Shown: positions 25,101 through 30,062 of the stretch, piece by piece
How the letters are laid out: every line of letters begins with the position of its first letter
Position numbering within the stretch: position 1 is the first letter of the stretch
DNA from: Blastobasis lacticolella
Taxonomy: Eukaryota; Arthropoda; Insecta; Lepidoptera; Blastobasidae
Length of the DNA: 64,000 bases
Direction of reading: 5' to 3'
NCBI GenBank assembly: GCA_905147135.1
Contig: LR990065.1
Coordinates: 1,488,001-1,552,000 of the forward strand
The notes under the pieces: generated by a model
Told to the model about the DNA's origin: nothing
Seen by the model: the letters and a program-made list of their open reading frames with translations, nothing else
The model's database searches: none
Program-made: the position numbers and the translations under genes

Positions 25101-28100
25101 GAAAATGAGAAGAATAATACCGGACAAACCTTTCTGCGTTTTGGTGGAACAGCCACAACAGTATAATTTATATGGTCTGAAGTATTAGGAAGTACCTACA
25201 ATTATGGTCATGATTATAATTGGCAAAATAGCCCATGGTGGTAAGAAACACCGCAGTTGTTATTCGCTGCGTTACTGTTGTTTGGGCATAATAATATTGC
25301 ACACATCGGCATTTTTCTGCATTCACAAACAATGATAAAAATCTAAAATAATAAAAATTAAGTGAATTTACGAATTTTAAAGCTCAAGTATTCATATTAG
25401 CCTACATTATTCCACTGTTGAGCAAAGGACTTTCCCAATTTTTCCACTCCTCGTGATCAATAGGTATTTTTTGTTAACATCGACATTGGGAAAAAGCAGC
25501 GAACACATCACTAACACACGTTCAAACAAGCAAGAACTTTATATATCTTTAGGGATTAAGTAGGTAATTATGAATTATCATTGTTTCTACAGTACATATT
25601 ATTGAGCTCGGCGTATTAATTCAGTCAGAAAATTACTAATACTTTGAGATATTTCGAAAAAGCTCATAAAACAAGAATCTTTAACACACATTTATTTCAC
25701 ATACTATACACATTCTACAATCGATAATCAACGAGTTTTAATATATATAAATGGTAGTGGTCCAAAGCACTTCACTAATTTAATAAAATAACAAAGCCTA
25801 TAACACAAAATATAAAAATATTTTACCAATAAATAAATTGAAATTGTTTGTTTACGATTGCGTCTGACAAGTAAAATGATTGTCAAACTGACGGGTAGCA
25901 TGCATTTTACCATAGCCTCCTTTATCTACAAGCCATGCTGTAGCACGGAACGGCAACGTCGCTGTGAACCGATTCACTCATTGTTTACATGTCAATGAGC
26001 GGGAATATTTTGAATTTTAAGCTAATAAATTTAAAATATATTATCAAAACTATAAATAAACGAATTGTATGGACCATCTACGAAGGTAAATAAAAGTAAA
26101 TATATTTATAATTGCGCCAAATATGGATAAATACGATTAGTAAAAAACAATCCTCGATCATTTTTGTTGTTAGCTTTTTACTTATTTTATCATTCAAATT
26201 CTGTTTTAAAATAGTAATATTTCTCCAACAGATGCCTAGGCGTTGTTGCATAGAAAAATGTAGGTCAAACTACGATGTAACGCTAAAAAACGGACATGAG
26301 GCTGTGCCGACTTTTTCGTTTCCAAAAAATGAATATCTTTTAAAAAAATGGACTTCTGCTATTTCCCGAGCGAACTGGAGTCCCACTGTTGGTTCCTTCG
26401 TATGTAGTAAACATATTAGCGAAGAGGAAGTTATCACAACAACTAAAATATACCACGGTGATGGCAGCGTTGAAAAGGTACCAGTAAAACGCGCTCGTCT
26501 AGTGACTGGTGCGATACCCCGTATATTTCCTAGTTTGCCCAAACTTTTAAATAAAGTATGCCCCAAGACTAGAACTGATCCAGAAAAACGACGGCAAAAA
26601 TGGATTCGAAGGCAAAAAGAAAAAGAAAATTTAAAGTTAAAAAGTGATGAGATTAAGAGCTTTAGTGAGCTACAGGAAGGTCTTAAATTTAAAACAGAAT
26701 TGTATTGTGGGTGGCGTTTAGGATATGGTGACCAGTTCATGTATTTTTATACTTTAAACGATGATGTTCCCGTCAAAGTGCTCAACAATATTATTGTATT
26801 TTCTAATTTAAAAGGTAAACTGGCTACCTACAAAATTTCATCCAAATCCGTTCATCCGTTTAGGCGTGAAGAGGTAAAAAATATACCCACAAACATTCGC
26901 ATTTATAGTATTAGTAGGATAACGTTCCAGGCCCGCGCCCGCAGGAACCACATTTAATTTTAGAATTAATTATAGCCTATATACTGTTCTGGGTTACATG
27001 CTATATTACTGCCAAATTTCATCCAAATCCGTTCATCCGTTTAGGCGTGAAAAGGTAACAAACATACCCACAAACTTGCGCATTTATAGTATTAGTAGGA
27101 TAATGTTCCAGATCCGCGCCCGCGGGAACCACAAATAATTATGGGATTAAATATAGCCTATATACTATCTGGGTTATATGCTACATTACTGCCAAATTTC
27201 ATTTAAATCTGTTGGGTAAATTTTGCATGACGAAGTAACATTCATCCATCCAAACTTCCATCAAGCCTTTAAACTTTCGCATTTATGTTATTAATAGGGT
27301 AATAGGATATAATCCAAGTAGGTAGATAGGTAAATAGTACAGGAATCTATCCAATTTCATATTATCTAACTAATGCATATACTCAATCACTTAAATAACT
27401 AATAACATTAAACGACGACGACCGCGAAGAAAGTTCTACAGTAATTTTCAGGTACACTAAAATTAAAAAAAGCGACGTTGTCAAACTTCTGCGCATGGCT
27501 TGTAGATGAAGGAGGCTATGATTTTACCCTTCAGGGCCACTCTTCTATAACCATAAAGGTCGCTAGCATTCCAATCTCTTTGCTGTTAGCATTTCAAATT
27601 CTTTCTGGACACATTCCTTTAAATGGGATGGATGGGTGGGATGGATTGCATATATGATGGGAAAAGCAGACTCCTAACTGCAGTGGGTGTCACTCGATTG
27701 ACGATAAAGTATGTGGAACGAACAACTTGAGAGTAAATTATGTGTTGAATTCATGGCAAAAGGCCTGACGGCGTGACAGGGGTAAGTCTCTCTTGTCACA
27801 AGAGTCAAGACTTTTGCGGCGTCGCATCTTGGTTTCGCCGTTGAGGCGGCTGGCTCAGCAGCGGAGTTTGCAACCCTTAGATAAATAAACAATAGTCTAA
27901 TAGTAGTACTAGACAAATACACTGCTCTGCAAAGCAATTATTTATTTGTCCCTCTCGCGGCAGAAGTGACCAGATGTTGGTGTGAGGAGGCGAATTGTGC
28001 CTTCGAATGAGGGAGTGCGGCGGCGACCCACGCTGGGTCGAACTAAGGTCACTGAAATAGCCCGAAGGATTGCCAAACTTAAGTGGCAGTGGGCAGGGCA

Positions 28101-30062
28101 CATAGATTTCAGAACAGATCACCGATGGGGCAGTAAAGTTCTCGAGTGGCGCGCATGTACCGGAAGACGCAGCGTGGGTAGGCCTACCCTACAAGAAGGT
28201 GGACCAACGACCTGGTTAAGTTCGCAGGTAAGGAAGGCATAATACTCATATATCGAAAATATTTTGGACTAGATTTTGCAAAGATAGCGGATATAATGGA
28301 CAACAGTTTCGTCGACGCCGTAGCACTTTATTATTTATGCTCTAACTATTTAACACTTCTGCTTCATCTGCCATTACATAAAAACAATGAATTAATGATA
28401 TATTATAGAAAAGTACTTAGTGATCGGAAACCCGGGCTAAGGACAAAGTCATCTGTTTCATATACAGTGTAACAGCCAACTAAGTCATTGCAAAGAGTGT
28501 GGGAGTTGTCTAAGCATAATCATAGTCTCGGTGTTGCTTATGTCTGTAGGCAGTGGTGACCACTTTCCATCAGGTGGCCCGCTTGCCTGTTTGCCTATCG
28601 TATAACATAAAAAAGGAAAAAAAAAGCATTTATGGTTTACGCCCTTCGGTAGTACAAAAAATGACACATTAATCTCAAATACGAAATATTTGTACAAAAT
28701 CTAAAATATTTGTAGTCATATTTACGAATAGTACACATCTTGACACATGTCTGGGCCCAGCATAAAGGTGGCATTAATTAGGGTGTTCAGTTTCATAATG
28801 AAAAACCATTCTCAGGGTTTCTTAATATGGGGTTACTAATAAACTAATGTATACGGCATCTCAAGCTGTTTGCACCTACTCAGTAGTTGATTTTGTTTGG
28901 GGTTAAATGCCTTTAAGTACTGATGACCAATGACAAAAACACCACATGCCTTTGCAAAGTGTAACATGTCAATTTTGAAAAGAATGCCAAAAGGTCTGCT
29001 ATGCAATGGTAAAGGTAAAAGAGACAAGTAAGACAATTGTTTAATAATGTTATTTCTCTTTATAAGATTTGGTCAAGTTGATTGAAAAGCACTGAGGTAA
29101 GAAACATAAGAGACCAAGGTTTGCTGGTAGAAAACTCAATTAATGAGTTAAGCTCGCCTTTGTACATCTCTGTTACTGTACTGTATAATTATGTCATGTT
29201 TGTGTACAATAAAGAATAAAGAATAAAGAAGAAAGAGAATACTTTTTAAAAGTCTCACAATAGTTTAAAAGACAATATATACAATTATAAAACTTCCCTC
29301 ACATTATAAGAAGCAACATCTATTTTCAATTACATAAATGAAGCCCCTACTTCTTTGTGTAACTACTTACAAATAACAACATAATTAAAAATATCATTAA
29401 CAATGTTTATCAATTAGTTTGCCTGGTTTGCTTAGTTAGAATTAAAACTGTGACCATTTGTGAATGTGTGATTGTATGTTGGCTGTATGCTTATCATCAC
29501 AGTCCAAAACAGTCCACTGCAGGACTCAGGGTCTCTCCCACGACAGGGGAGGTTACCTCCATAATCTCCAAGCTTGGCAGGCGGGTTGTGAATGTAACTA
29601 TGGAAAAAGCTGCTGCCCATTTTCTGATTCTAGATATTTTGCCTCAAAAACATTAGTCGCCTTGTATGATACCCACGAGTCTAGGGGTTGGTGCTATTCT
29701 ACTCTACTATACTCCTCTATATACATATAGGTAAATTACTACAAATTCAATTATGTGTTAGTACATACTCTGCTAGCAGATAGGAGTGAAGAACTTACTC
29801 TATCAACAAGAGTTCAACTCATAAATTTTTTATGATGATGACATACACTATTATGAAGAAAATTAAAGTACAAGAAGTATATAAGTACCATGCACATGCA
29901 TGATGGCTTGCAAAGTTTGTACGACACACCTAGCATACATACCTCCACCCAACAAACAAAGAAAAAGTAAAGACATTTTAATCAATATTGTGAGTAATAC
30001 TCACCATCATGAACGGAGCCGCTGTCGTCCATTTCCTTCTCGTCCCCAAGCTGGCTCTCCAT
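2800..30062 (-). CDS. F-box/leucine-rich-repeat protein, 13 exons
   Basis: Predicted substrate adaptor of an SCF (Skp1-Cullin-F-box) ubiquitin ligase. Join of 30005-30062, 22079-22532, 20611-20778, 19192-19420, 17854-18097, 16067-16210, 14593-14659, 12057-12285, 10972-11094, 9587-9748, 6578-6802, 4770-4900 and 2800-4150 (complement). Every junction keeps phase; total 3585 nt, 1194 residues plus TAG. Order: acidic start; Ala/Thr/Glu-rich stretch (~25-140); F-box (~147-190, begins MDLCDDMLLSVFQYL); disordered acidic and Arg/Pro-rich region (~227-385); leucine-rich repeats (~510-660); long Ser/Arg/Lys-rich disordered region; one or two further repeats near 1135-1185. The start is fixed by an in-frame TAA directly upstream of the ATG. 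Intron 1 (7.5 kb) contains a THAP/P-like element on the other strand. I do not recognise the exact F-box subfamily. Exon structure is inferred from splice motifs and phase only. Confidence 0.85.
4331..4624. repeat. 23-bp minisatellite, ~13 copies
   Basis: Unit CAAGTCACGCTAATGTCCAC+AGG repeated almost without change (one CAAGTTACG variant; edges degenerate). Lies in intron 12 of the F-box gene. 23 bp is not a codon multiple. Confidence 0.95.
4655..4725 (+). mobile_element. Non-LTR retrotransposon 3' end
   Basis: Translates to WRSLGEAYAQQWASGC followed by a GATGATGATGAT tail: the last residues and 3' repeat of an insect reverse transcriptase element. It abuts the minisatellite. Confidence 0.65.
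4770..4900 (-). CDS. F-box gene exon 12: acidic linker
   Basis: EDDPALLSSPDNSFCEEEQF ... VSEDTRHTEVVVPNMREA. Acceptor TTTCCCCAG, donor GTGAGT; phase 0 in, 2 out. 131 nt, no start codon of its own until late; identified by phase and splice motifs. Confidence 0.78.
4990..5102. mobile_element. MITE, family with copy at 37686-37804
   Basis: Same ~115 bp (GTGGAGGGGATTTCGCGC core) occurs in the oxidase gene at 37686-37804. Ends read AAGAAGAGA.TTGTCAAA and GCCAAGTCTCTTCTT, imperfect inverted repeats. Confidence 0.6.
5440..5555 (+). repeat. Dispersed repeat with GCGTCGAAATATCG core
   Basis: CAACTGCGTCGAAATATCG followed by GTAAAAACAATACTAACCGT is repeated nearly exactly at 61773-61855; shorter relatives at 15895-15915 and 33340-33420. 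Probably the end of a mobile element; family not recognised. Confidence 0.55.
5870..6500. repeat. Two copies of an unrecognised repeat in intron 11
   Basis: 5925-6060 and 6365-6490 share TTTCATTCATCCTCTTCA, TTCATGTAACTTTAGGCGGA and GGTGTC.CAC..CACGA, about 440 bp apart in the same orientation. No coding frame. The rest of intron 11 (4901-6577) shows no gene-like signal. Confidence 0.5.
6578..6802 (-). CDS. F-box gene exon 11: LRR then linker
   Basis: RLDLRGTPVGDSEVSGLGWL, PALTELHLAPPSG, then a charged linker ending ELDDWEMER. Acceptor TCTCCCCCAG, donor GTATGT, 75 codons, phase 0. Joined to exon 10 it completes the repeat TLKRLDLRG. Confidence 0.84.
7071..7308 (-). mobile_element. SINE-1, full length
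   Basis: Complete copy with tRNA-like head at its right end (GACCTGAGTGG on the minus strand, B-box-like GGTTCGATACCGG) and tail TAGATGG-like/GTGAATTTGTCCACGA at its left end. In the intron between the exon 11 half-copy and exon 11. Confidence 0.8.
7391..7463 (-). pseudogene. 5'-half copy of F-box exon 11
   Basis: Nearly identical to the first ~70 nt of exon 11: HLDLRGTLVGDSEVSGLGWL against RLDLRGTPVGDSEVSGLGWL. It keeps an acceptor (GCCTCCCCAG) but diverges mid-exon and has no convincing donor. Lies between the exon 10 half-copy and the real exon 11. Confidence 0.82.
7943..8127. mobile_element. Foldback MITE with GTAC target duplication
   Basis: Two ~80-bp arms (7943-8022, 8047-8127) are inverted copies; ends AGTCGAG / CTCGACT. 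It splits a repeat whose uninterrupted form GGGTGAGTACCACCGC is present at ~44725 and ~55590, so GTAC at 7939-7942 and 8128-8131 is the target duplication. Confidence 0.85.
8379..8483 (-). pseudogene. 3'-half copy of F-box exon 10
   Basis: Copies the last ~100 nt of exon 10 (LLMSDCYRMSEFVAYASLAT then RFGFRALK) and ends with an intact donor GTAGGT. The upstream half and any acceptor are missing; a small deletion turns ISKIEKLHTLL into IKSIENTLL. It cannot be spliced in by itself in a normal way. Lies in intron 10. Confidence 0.82.
8562..8765 (-). mobile_element. Dispersed MITE-like element, family 4
   Basis: Shares CGCTAGATGGCGTTGTTTTG and CATTTCACGCTCAT with 46400-46655 and, inverted, with 23095-23320 and 52690-52885. 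About 200 bp, non-coding. Confidence 0.6.
9587..9748 (-). CDS. F-box gene exon 10: LRR
   Basis: YLDISECQWMDPASILPISK ... LHTLLMSDCYRM ... ATRYGFRTLK. Acceptor CGTTCCCCCAG, donor GTTAGT, 54 codons, phase 0 both sides. Its 3' half exists again at 8379-8483. Confidence 0.85.
9821..10084 (+). mobile_element. SINE-3 copy, full length
   Basis: Starts GCCGTGTGGTGTCCGGCAG and ends CTGTGATGATGATGATGA. Lies in intron 9, directly upstream of exon 10; the open frame crossing exon 10 runs into it by chance. Confidence 0.75.
10331..10604. mobile_element. MITE family 2, diverged copy
   Basis: Ends AGTTGAGCTTATCTAAGCTG and CAGCTTAGACGAACTCTAG, imperfect inverted repeats. Same interior (GACACTTCATCTGTGTGGGA) as the better copies at 23473-23729 and 63335-63592. 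Confidence 0.7.
10672..10925. repeat. Dispersed repeat shared with 31262-31628
   Basis: GGCAATAATCTGGG.ATA, AGTCCTTCTTGTAAACATTC and TCCTACAGAAATCAA occur in the same order in both places. No gene seen; family unknown. Confidence 0.55.
10972..11094 (-). CDS. F-box gene exon 9: LRR
   Basis: VVIGDFPVTLKYLSLRGARC ... QDQLPCLE. Acceptor TTCCCCAG; the donor is GTACTG, weaker than the others, but joining to exon 10 at phase 0 gives LPCLE-YLDISEC, a normal LRR junction. 41 codons. Confidence 0.8.
11100..11530. repeat. Short tandem repeat and SINE-2 fragment in intron 8
   Basis: About three copies of a ~35-bp unit (GGTCAA.ATTGACGTACAAAT) at 11105-11205 and a further piece at 11463-11515. Between them, 11300-11450 is a minus-strand SINE-2 fragment (CGTTAATGTCCCGGTTGTGC). 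Confidence 0.6.
12057..12285 (-). CDS. F-box gene exon 8: Pro/Asp repeats, then first LRR
   Basis: Acceptor CGTCTCCCAG, donor GTGAGT, phase 2 in, 0 out. The first half has GDPADPSDPADPP-like low complexity, extremely GC-rich; the second half reads LLRRLAERCPKLTTLALDYC, a leucine-rich repeat. No internal ATG, so easily missed as an ORF. The open frames seen in other phases are shadows of this GC-rich stretch. Confidence 0.82.
12352..12590 (-). mobile_element. SINE-3 copy, minus strand
   Basis: Reverse complement of the family, from CAGCCCATAACAGTCCACTG to TCTGCCGGACACCACA. Lies upstream of exon 8 in intron 7. Confidence 0.72.
12757..12970 (+). mobile_element. SINE-3-like copy, variant head
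   Basis: Starts TCTCTTCGCGTGGGTGTCGT instead of the usual head and ends GGCTGTGATGATGATGATGA. The longer variant suggests the family derives from a longer retrotransposon. Confidence 0.6.
13180..13375 (+). repeat. Dispersed repeat, family 10
   Basis: TTGGACATAGAGCATAG.TA, GAGAATGTACACT and GGGTATTTGACAACTTATAG recur inverted at 43600-43745 and, partly, direct at 51560-51760. Function and class unknown. Confidence 0.55.
13770..14552 (+). mobile_element. Non-LTR retrotransposon tails and 3' UTR
   Basis: 13770-13930 reads FPDKYNLGVFKSRVNRYRLG. 14100-14262 reads, in another frame, AARLWNSLPHVVRDSPSLPI-FKKRVKDHYLSL then stop, the usual C-terminus of insect reverse transcriptases. 14410-14552 is the 3' UTR ending AATAAATTG. 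At least two fragments joined; 5' parts missing. Confidence 0.65.
14593..14659 (-). CDS. F-box gene exon 7 (67 nt)
   Basis: RPVSLRFPPCARQPRLQINT-LP between acceptor TTTGTCCCTCAG and donor GTAAGC. Phase 1 in, 2 out. Short; supported by phase agreement with both neighbours and a good pyrimidine tract. Confidence 0.72.
14762..15022 (-). mobile_element. SINE-3, minus-strand partner of an inverted pair
   Basis: Full-length reverse copy. With the plus copy at 15146-15400 it forms a ~250-bp inverted repeat with a ~120-bp spacer inside intron 6, able to fold into a long hairpin in the F-box transcript. Confidence 0.75.
15146..15400 (+). mobile_element. SINE-3, plus-strand partner of an inverted pair
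   Basis: Full-length copy with GATGAT tail, arranged head-to-head with 14762-15022. Confidence 0.75.
15735..15846. mobile_element. Foldback MITE, copy 1 of 2
   Basis: Ends GGGCTTACCATGAG and CTCATGGTAAGCCCC. The related element 51181-51335 has the same ends and an extra inner inverted CTGCCCTGCTTAG. An adjacent 118-codon open frame (15412-15768) runs into this element and shows no domain. Confidence 0.6.
16067..16210 (-). CDS. F-box gene exon 6
   Basis: Reads AAVCQRIGEPATVHMVDGER ... YDDEDRWMNWDRL ... SNSRRSN, donor GTGAGT. Two in-frame acceptors six bases apart (exon start 16210 or 16204), so a two-residue length variant is possible. Phase 1 in and out. No domain recognised. Confidence 0.75.
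16266..16594. mobile_element. Composite of retroelement ends
   Basis: 16266-16320 is a minus-strand retrotransposon end (CTGGGGGATGCC-like). 16330-16488 is a plus-strand SINE-2 body without head. 16490-16594 is a minus-strand SINE-1 head (AATCGAACCCGGGACCTC). The three fragments directly adjoin. Confidence 0.6.
16628..16835 (+). mobile_element. RTE-like non-LTR retrotransposon C-terminus
   Basis: Open frame RRRGRPKERWIDIAESNARA then LRREDAEDRAKWRRMGRKAD, typical of the last ~50 residues of RTE/Jockey-type reverse transcriptases, followed by a GATGATGATGATGA tail. 5'-truncated, dead copy in intron 5. Confidence 0.78.
16936..17212 (+). repeat. Dispersed repeat, family 11
   Basis: GGGATAAGGTAGCCGCCAAT, GCGCCATCTATGTG.GGATG and GATAGATGTCGCTAC recur at 40655-40946 and 46983-47186, and in part at 18508-18600. 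No coding potential. Confidence 0.6.
17570..17695 (+). mobile_element. Retrotransposon 3' UTR tail
   Basis: TTGGCTGGAAGAGATCTCTC, then AAAGCTCGCCTGTGTG, then ACAATAAAGAATA: the same ordered motifs as in the other tails of this window. Confidence 0.6.
17854..18097 (-). CDS. F-box gene exon 5: Arg/Pro/Gly-rich segment
   Basis: Starts ILGGQLVQAPPVPERVVIRG after acceptor CTCCTCAG and ends EERRYG at donor GTAAGT. 244 nt, phase 0 in, 1 out. Rich in Pro, Arg, Glu; likely disordered. The frame upstream of the acceptor stays open by chance. Confidence 0.8.
18635..18872 (-). mobile_element. SINE-1, near full length
   Basis: tRNA-derived SINE. In element orientation: tRNA-like head ACCTGAGTGG...CCCGGGTTCGATTCCCGG (B-box-like), AATTTTAATTTCTG, GTCTGGGTGTTCTATG, and tail GGGGCTAGATGGCGCTGTGT. 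Other copies: 7071-7308, 49921-50140, 51855-52053, 53990-54232. Confidence 0.8.
18905..19165 (-). mobile_element. Non-LTR retrotransposon C-terminal fragment
   Basis: Minus-strand frame contains [20 protein letters not shown] followed by ...FQARVNRLFLD, a signature of the last residues of non-LTR reverse transcriptases in insects. 5'-truncated; related fragments at 50975-51215, 52240-52430 and 58837-59010. Confidence 0.65.
19192..19420 (-). CDS. F-box gene exon 4: acidic linker
   Basis: Begins CMGHVEHKPEEDQPEDEARP, Glu/Asp/Pro-rich, and ends PKNEPINDM before donor GTATGT. Acceptor CCACCAG at 19421; phase 2 in, 0 out. Predicted disordered; no domain recognised. A retrotransposon tail begins within ~30 bp past the donor. 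Confidence 0.8.
19718..19900 (-). mobile_element. Non-LTR retrotransposon 3' fragment
   Basis: Minus-strand matches the end of a reverse-transcriptase frame (tail TGGGGGAGGCCTGTGCCCAG, translating to the typical ...EAxAQQ ending). Related ends at 4655-4725, 16266-16320 and 60598-60800. Confidence 0.6.
20331..20589 (+). mobile_element. SINE-3 copy, full length
   Basis: Begins GGCCGTGTGGTGTCCGGCAG, contains GGGTGTCGTACAAGGCGACT and GGCAGCAGCATTTTCCATTG, and ends in a GATGATGA tail. The most abundant repeat of the window; plus-strand copies at 9821-10084, 12757-12970, 15146-15400, 22554-22722 and 36358-36694. Confidence 0.75.
20611..20778 (-). CDS. F-box gene exon 3: end of F-box
   Basis: Reads FSHPRLATVTRDRTLWQRVD and on to GFAREGRGG, completing the F-box helices (the TLW position is typical). 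Acceptor TTTGCAG, donor GTGAGT, 168 nt, phase 2 in and out. GC-rich compared with surrounding introns. Partial copies of its first half lie just upstream at 20893-20956 and 21238-21304. Confidence 0.85.
20893..20956 (-). pseudogene. Half-copy A of F-box exon 3
   Basis: Matches the first ~65 nt of exon 3 (RDRTLWQRVDAR is still readable) and keeps an acceptor-like TTTCCAG, but stops mid-exon with no donor. The flanking intron (TATTAATTGCTGCGGCAACA, then GCGCCATCTTTGGTCTGCGT) is repeated too, so exon half and intron were duplicated together. Confidence 0.75.
20980..21120 (-). mobile_element. SINE-2, truncated, inside duplicated intron
   Basis: Body and tail of SINE-2 without the tRNA-like head. 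It sits between half-copies A and B of exon 3. Confidence 0.55.
21238..21304 (-). pseudogene. Half-copy B of F-box exon 3
   Basis: Second decayed copy of the 5' half of exon 3, more diverged than copy A. The acceptor-like CCAG is kept and the intron on both sides is repeated. A third, very eroded piece is visible at about 21391-21432. Confidence 0.65.
21900..22030 (+). mobile_element. Retrotransposon 3' UTR tail
   Basis: TTAGCTGGAAGAGATCCC ... AAGTTCGCCTTTG ... GCAATAAAGAG followed by (CATA)n. The same motif order recurs at 14410-14552, 17580-17690, 29100-29230 and 56290-56395: 3' ends of related non-LTR elements carrying an AATAAA signal. Confidence 0.6.
22079..22532 (-). CDS. F-box gene exon 2: low-complexity region and start of F-box
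   Basis: The open frame extends upstream to 22596, but 22554-22596 belongs to a SINE-3 copy on the other strand, so its ATG is not the gene's start. The acceptor (TTACAG) at 22533 gives phase 1. Content: PPPIKRARR basic patch (possible nuclear signal), Ala/Thr/Glu/Gly-rich low complexity, then the F-box beginning MDLCDDMLLSVFQYLKPRD. Donor GTGAGT at 22078, phase 2. Confidence 0.88.
22554..22722 (+). mobile_element. SINE-3, truncated
   Basis: 3' two-thirds of the family ending CTGTGATGATGAT. It borders exon 2 of the F-box gene and extends that exon's open frame spuriously. Confidence 0.72.
22762..22922. mobile_element. MITE with GAGGATTTTCGCGATT ends
   Basis: Left GTGAGGGTTTTCACGATTTC and right end (reverse complement) GAGGATTTTCGCGATTCC agree; one half recurs at 42965-43080. 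Also keeps CCAGCCAATGACAGGG, found at ~43045 inverted. Confidence 0.55.
23095..23320 (+). mobile_element. Family 4 element, nested
   Basis: Same core as 52690-52885 (TGTTTGTGCAAT.GG-like, CATCTAGCGG, ATAGAAAGCCATT). Inserted into the AGGGCTTGCAA element. Confidence 0.55.
23473..23729. mobile_element. MITE family 2, good copy, nested
   Basis: 257 bp; ends GTAGAGCTCGTCTAGTCTAA and TTAGACTAGACGAGCTCTAC are perfect inverted repeats extending ~35 bp through GATGACGCGCCCCACTA. Almost identical to 63335-63592. Confidence 0.85.
24237..25910. other. Intronic AT-rich stretch, no gene seen
   Basis: Part of intron 1 of the F-box gene. Only eroded repeat pieces, such as a retrotransposon-end fragment near 24860-24960 (CTACTGCTGGACTAAGCCCC) and a similar piece near 25400-25450. 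No frame of interest. Confidence 0.6.
26232..26957 (+). CDS. THAP zinc-finger protein, truncated transposase-like
   Basis: 241 codons from ATG 26232; the frame is open from 26112, but MPRRCCIEKC is the canonical THAP start. THAP domain ~1-95: C2CH zinc ligands (CCIEKC ... FVCSKH), the KKW tryptophan and a closing GAIPRIFPS that matches the AVPTIF-type box. Then a basic RRQKWIRRQKEKE stretch (~120-140), possible nuclear signal or coiled coil. From ~215 the frame runs into a tandem repeat, so the C-terminus is repeat-derived. TTCTCCAACAG immediately before the ATG looks like an acceptor, with a GAAG|GTAAAT donor at ~26085: a leader intron is likely. DNA-binding without catalytic domain, hence possibly a repressor-like product (inference). 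Confidence 0.72.
   Translation: MPRRCCIEKCRSNYDVTLKNGHEAVPTFSFPKNEYLLKKWTSAISRANWSPTVGSFVCSKHISEEEVITTTKIYHGDGSVEKVPVKRARLVTGAIPRIFPSLPKLLNKVCPKTRTDPEKRRQKWIRRQKEKENLKLKSDEIKSFSELQEGLKFKTELYCGWRLGYGDQFMYFYTLNDDVPVKVLNNIIVFSNLKGKLATYKISSKSVHPFRREEVKNIPTNIRIYSISRITFQARARRNHI
26830..27250. repeat. ~185-bp tandem repeat at the end of the THAP frame
   Basis: Two and a half units sharing CAAATTTCATCCAAATCCGT, CATTTATAGTATTAGTAGGA and CCGCGCCCGC.GGAACCAC. Such tails (AGTATTAGTAGGAT) are common at mobile-element ends in Lepidoptera. The first unit supplies the last ~45 codons of the THAP frame. Confidence 0.8.
27985..28240 (+). mobile_element. Non-LTR retrotransposon C-terminus
   Basis: Frame LGRTKVTEIARRIAKLKWQW, then AGHIDFRTDHRWGSKVLEWR and TGRRSVGRPTL: the conserved end of an insect reverse transcriptase. 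Frame lost shortly after; dead copy. Confidence 0.78.
28241..30004. other. Proximal part of F-box intron 1
   Basis: Repeat tails only: 28540-28620 (CCATCAGGTGGCCCGCTTGC), 29100-29230 (retrotransposon 3' UTR with several AATAAAGAA) and a minus-strand SINE-3 at 29494-29712. A 22-of-23 match (GACAAAAACACCACA.GCCTT) links 28933-28955 to 30314-30336 in the gene's 5' leader. No exon recognised. Confidence 0.5.
30005..30062 (-). CDS. F-box gene exon 1 (start codon)
   Basis: Encodes MESQLGDEKEMDDSGSVHD and the first base of a Glu codon. The ATG at 30062-30060 is preceded in frame by TAA, so this must be the start if the exon is real. The donor is GTGAGT; the phase-1 end joins exactly to AG|AG at 22532, giving Asp-Glu-Pro-Pro-Pro. 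Too short to be found by length alone. Confidence 0.75.

Larger units (their letters stand above)
25911..27520 (+). mobile_element. P-element-like transposon (THAP), shortened
   Basis: 1610 bp. Terminal inverted repeats of 28 bp with one mismatch: left 25911-25938 starts CATAGCCTCC and ends CTACAAGCCATGC; right 27493-27520. A subterminal inverted 10-mer CAACGTCGCT lies ~42-50 bp from each end. The target duplication is ATTTTAC (25904-25910 / 27521-27527), or 8 bp ATTTTACC if the left C is shared. Known P elements have ~31-bp ends, subterminal repeats, 8-bp duplications and a THAP-domain transposase; all four traits match. The catalytic part of a transposase is not present. Inserted in intron 1 of the F-box gene on the opposite strand. 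Confidence 0.8.
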
